Positions 7,967 to 8,653 of a stretch of DNA of 8,653 nt are shown here, piece by piece; within the stretch, counting starts at the first letter, position 1; every line of letters begins with the position of its first letter. Under the pieces are notes generated by a model that worked only from the letters and a program-made list of their open reading frames with translations, was not told the DNA's origin and did not search any database. The stretch spans positions 1 to 8,653 of the forward strand of contig JAICGL010000144.1 of NCBI GenBank assembly GCA_025923175.1, given 5' to 3'. A program made the translations under genes and the position numbers. The stretch comes from Acidimicrobiia bacterium. GTDB taxonomy: Bacteria; Actinomycetota; Acidimicrobiia; IMCC26256; BP-133.

Positions 7967-8653
7967 ATGGACGCTGCTCCCGCTTCTCTCGACGTCGTCG
8001 CTGTCGGTTCGGCCATCGTGGACGTGCTGGCCCACTCCGACGACGCTTTCATCGCGTCGCACGGTCTGGTCAAGGGGACGATGGTCCTGGTCGACCACGA
8101 CCAGTCGGCCGCGCTCTACGACGCGATGCCGGCCGGCATCGAGGTCTCGGGGGGCTCTGCCGCCAACACCGCTGCCGGGATCGCCTCCCTTGCCGGCAGA
8201 GTCGCATTCATCGGCAAGGTGCGCGACGACGCCCTCGGGGAGATCTTCATCCACGATCTTCGCTCCACCGGTGTCGTCTACACGACGCCTCCCGGCACGT
8301 CCGGCCCGCCGACGGCACGGTGCCTCGTGCTCATCACCCCCGATGCCGAACGAACGATGGGCACCTATCTCGGGACGGCCGGCGAGATGTCCGCCGCTGA
8401 CGTCGACCCGGCGGTGGTCGCCTCGGCGCGCATCACCTACGTCGAGGGCTACCTCGTCGGGCTACCCAGTGCCGAAGGAGCGCTGGAGGCGGCTGTGGAG
8501 GCGGCACACGCCGCGGGCCGAAAGGTGGCCCTGACGCTGTCGGACCCGGCGTGGGTGGCGCTCCAGCATGACGCCTTCAAAGCTCTCCTTCCGGAGATCG
8601 ACATCCTGCTCGGCAACGAACTCGAAGCGCTCGAACTTACCGGCGAGACCGAC
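7967..8653 (+). CDS. PfkB-family carbohydrate kinase, adenosine-kinase-like (3' truncated)
   Basis: The first 229 residues of a PfkB/ribokinase-superfamily ATP-dependent kinase; the reading frame is open to the window's right edge. The N-terminal substrate-binding half shows DVVAVGSAIVDVLAHSDDAF, the first PfkB signature region VSGGSAANTAAGIASL (Gly62, Gly63, Asn67), FIGKVRDDALGEIF, GPPTARCLVLITPDAERTM and TYVEGYL. This pattern matches bacterial proteins annotated as adenosine kinase better than fructokinase or 1-phosphofructokinase. The catalytic GAGD motif and ATP site would lie past the edge, so activity cannot be confirmed. Adenosine is the first candidate substrate, with ribose or other sugars as alternatives. 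The ATG is chosen because the conserved strand begins eight residues later and no earlier start fits; no Shine-Dalgarno sequence precedes it. It lies 45 nt after tal on the same strand with its own candidate -10 box. Confidence 0.88.
   Translation, partial: MDAAPASLDVVAVGSAIVDVLAHSDDAFIASHGLVKGTMVLVDHDQSAALYDAMPAGIEVSGGSAANTAAGIASLAGRVAFIGKVRDDALGEIFIHDLRSTGVVYTTPPGTSGPPTARCLVLITPDAERTMGTYLGTAGEMSAADVDPAVVASARITYVEGYLVGLPSAEGALEAAVEAAHAAGRKVALTLSDPAWVALQHDAFKALLPEIDILLGNELEALELTGETD

Noticed and set aside
6398..8254. A 618-codon minus-strand frame across tkt, tal and the kinase
   Set aside because: It crosses three well-supported + strand genes and has no recognisable domain or start signal.

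Overview
The window is very GC-rich with strongly G/C-biased third codon positions, and every convincing gene lies on the + strand. Gene content and protein style (a LutABC set, a FIST-domain protein, a long-form transaldolase coupled to transketolase, and promoters carrying only a TANNNT-type -10 box) suggest a high-GC actinobacterium. An Acidimicrobiia-like lineage is possible, but that placement is an inference and no rRNA or marker gene is present to confirm it.

Region 1 (1-2549) is a lactate-utilisation operon: the 3' end of lutA, then lutB (4-nt GTGA overlap), then lutC (13-nt gap). Together these encode the iron-sulfur LutABC complex proposed to oxidise L-lactate to pyruvate. The start of lutA, and any lactate permease or regulator, lie outside the window.

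Region 2 (2550-4618) begins with a 104-nt spacer of lower GC that contains two inverted repeats, one a perfect 14-bp palindrome. It is followed by a gene for a small secreted zinc metalloprotease-like protein (HExxHxxxxxH) and, starting at the very next base after its stop codon, a two-domain FIST protein, a predicted small-ligand sensor. Their direct abutment suggests translational coupling. The pairing of a secreted protease with a cytosolic sensor is the least explained part of the window.

Region 3 (4619-4775) is a 157-nt spacer with three hairpins, a candidate -10 box and the tkt ribosome-binding site. It probably ends the FIST transcript and starts the next one.

Region 4 (4776-8653) encodes the non-oxidative pentose phosphate pathway: transketolase (tkt), then transaldolase (tal, ATGA overlap). 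After 45 nt comes a PfkB-family, adenosine-kinase-like sugar/nucleoside kinase cut by the right edge of the window. The kinase has its own candidate -10 box immediately before an ATG with no Shine-Dalgarno sequence, so its mRNA may be nearly leaderless. The two halves of the window are mostly ordinary central carbon metabolism; no wholly new system is evident.
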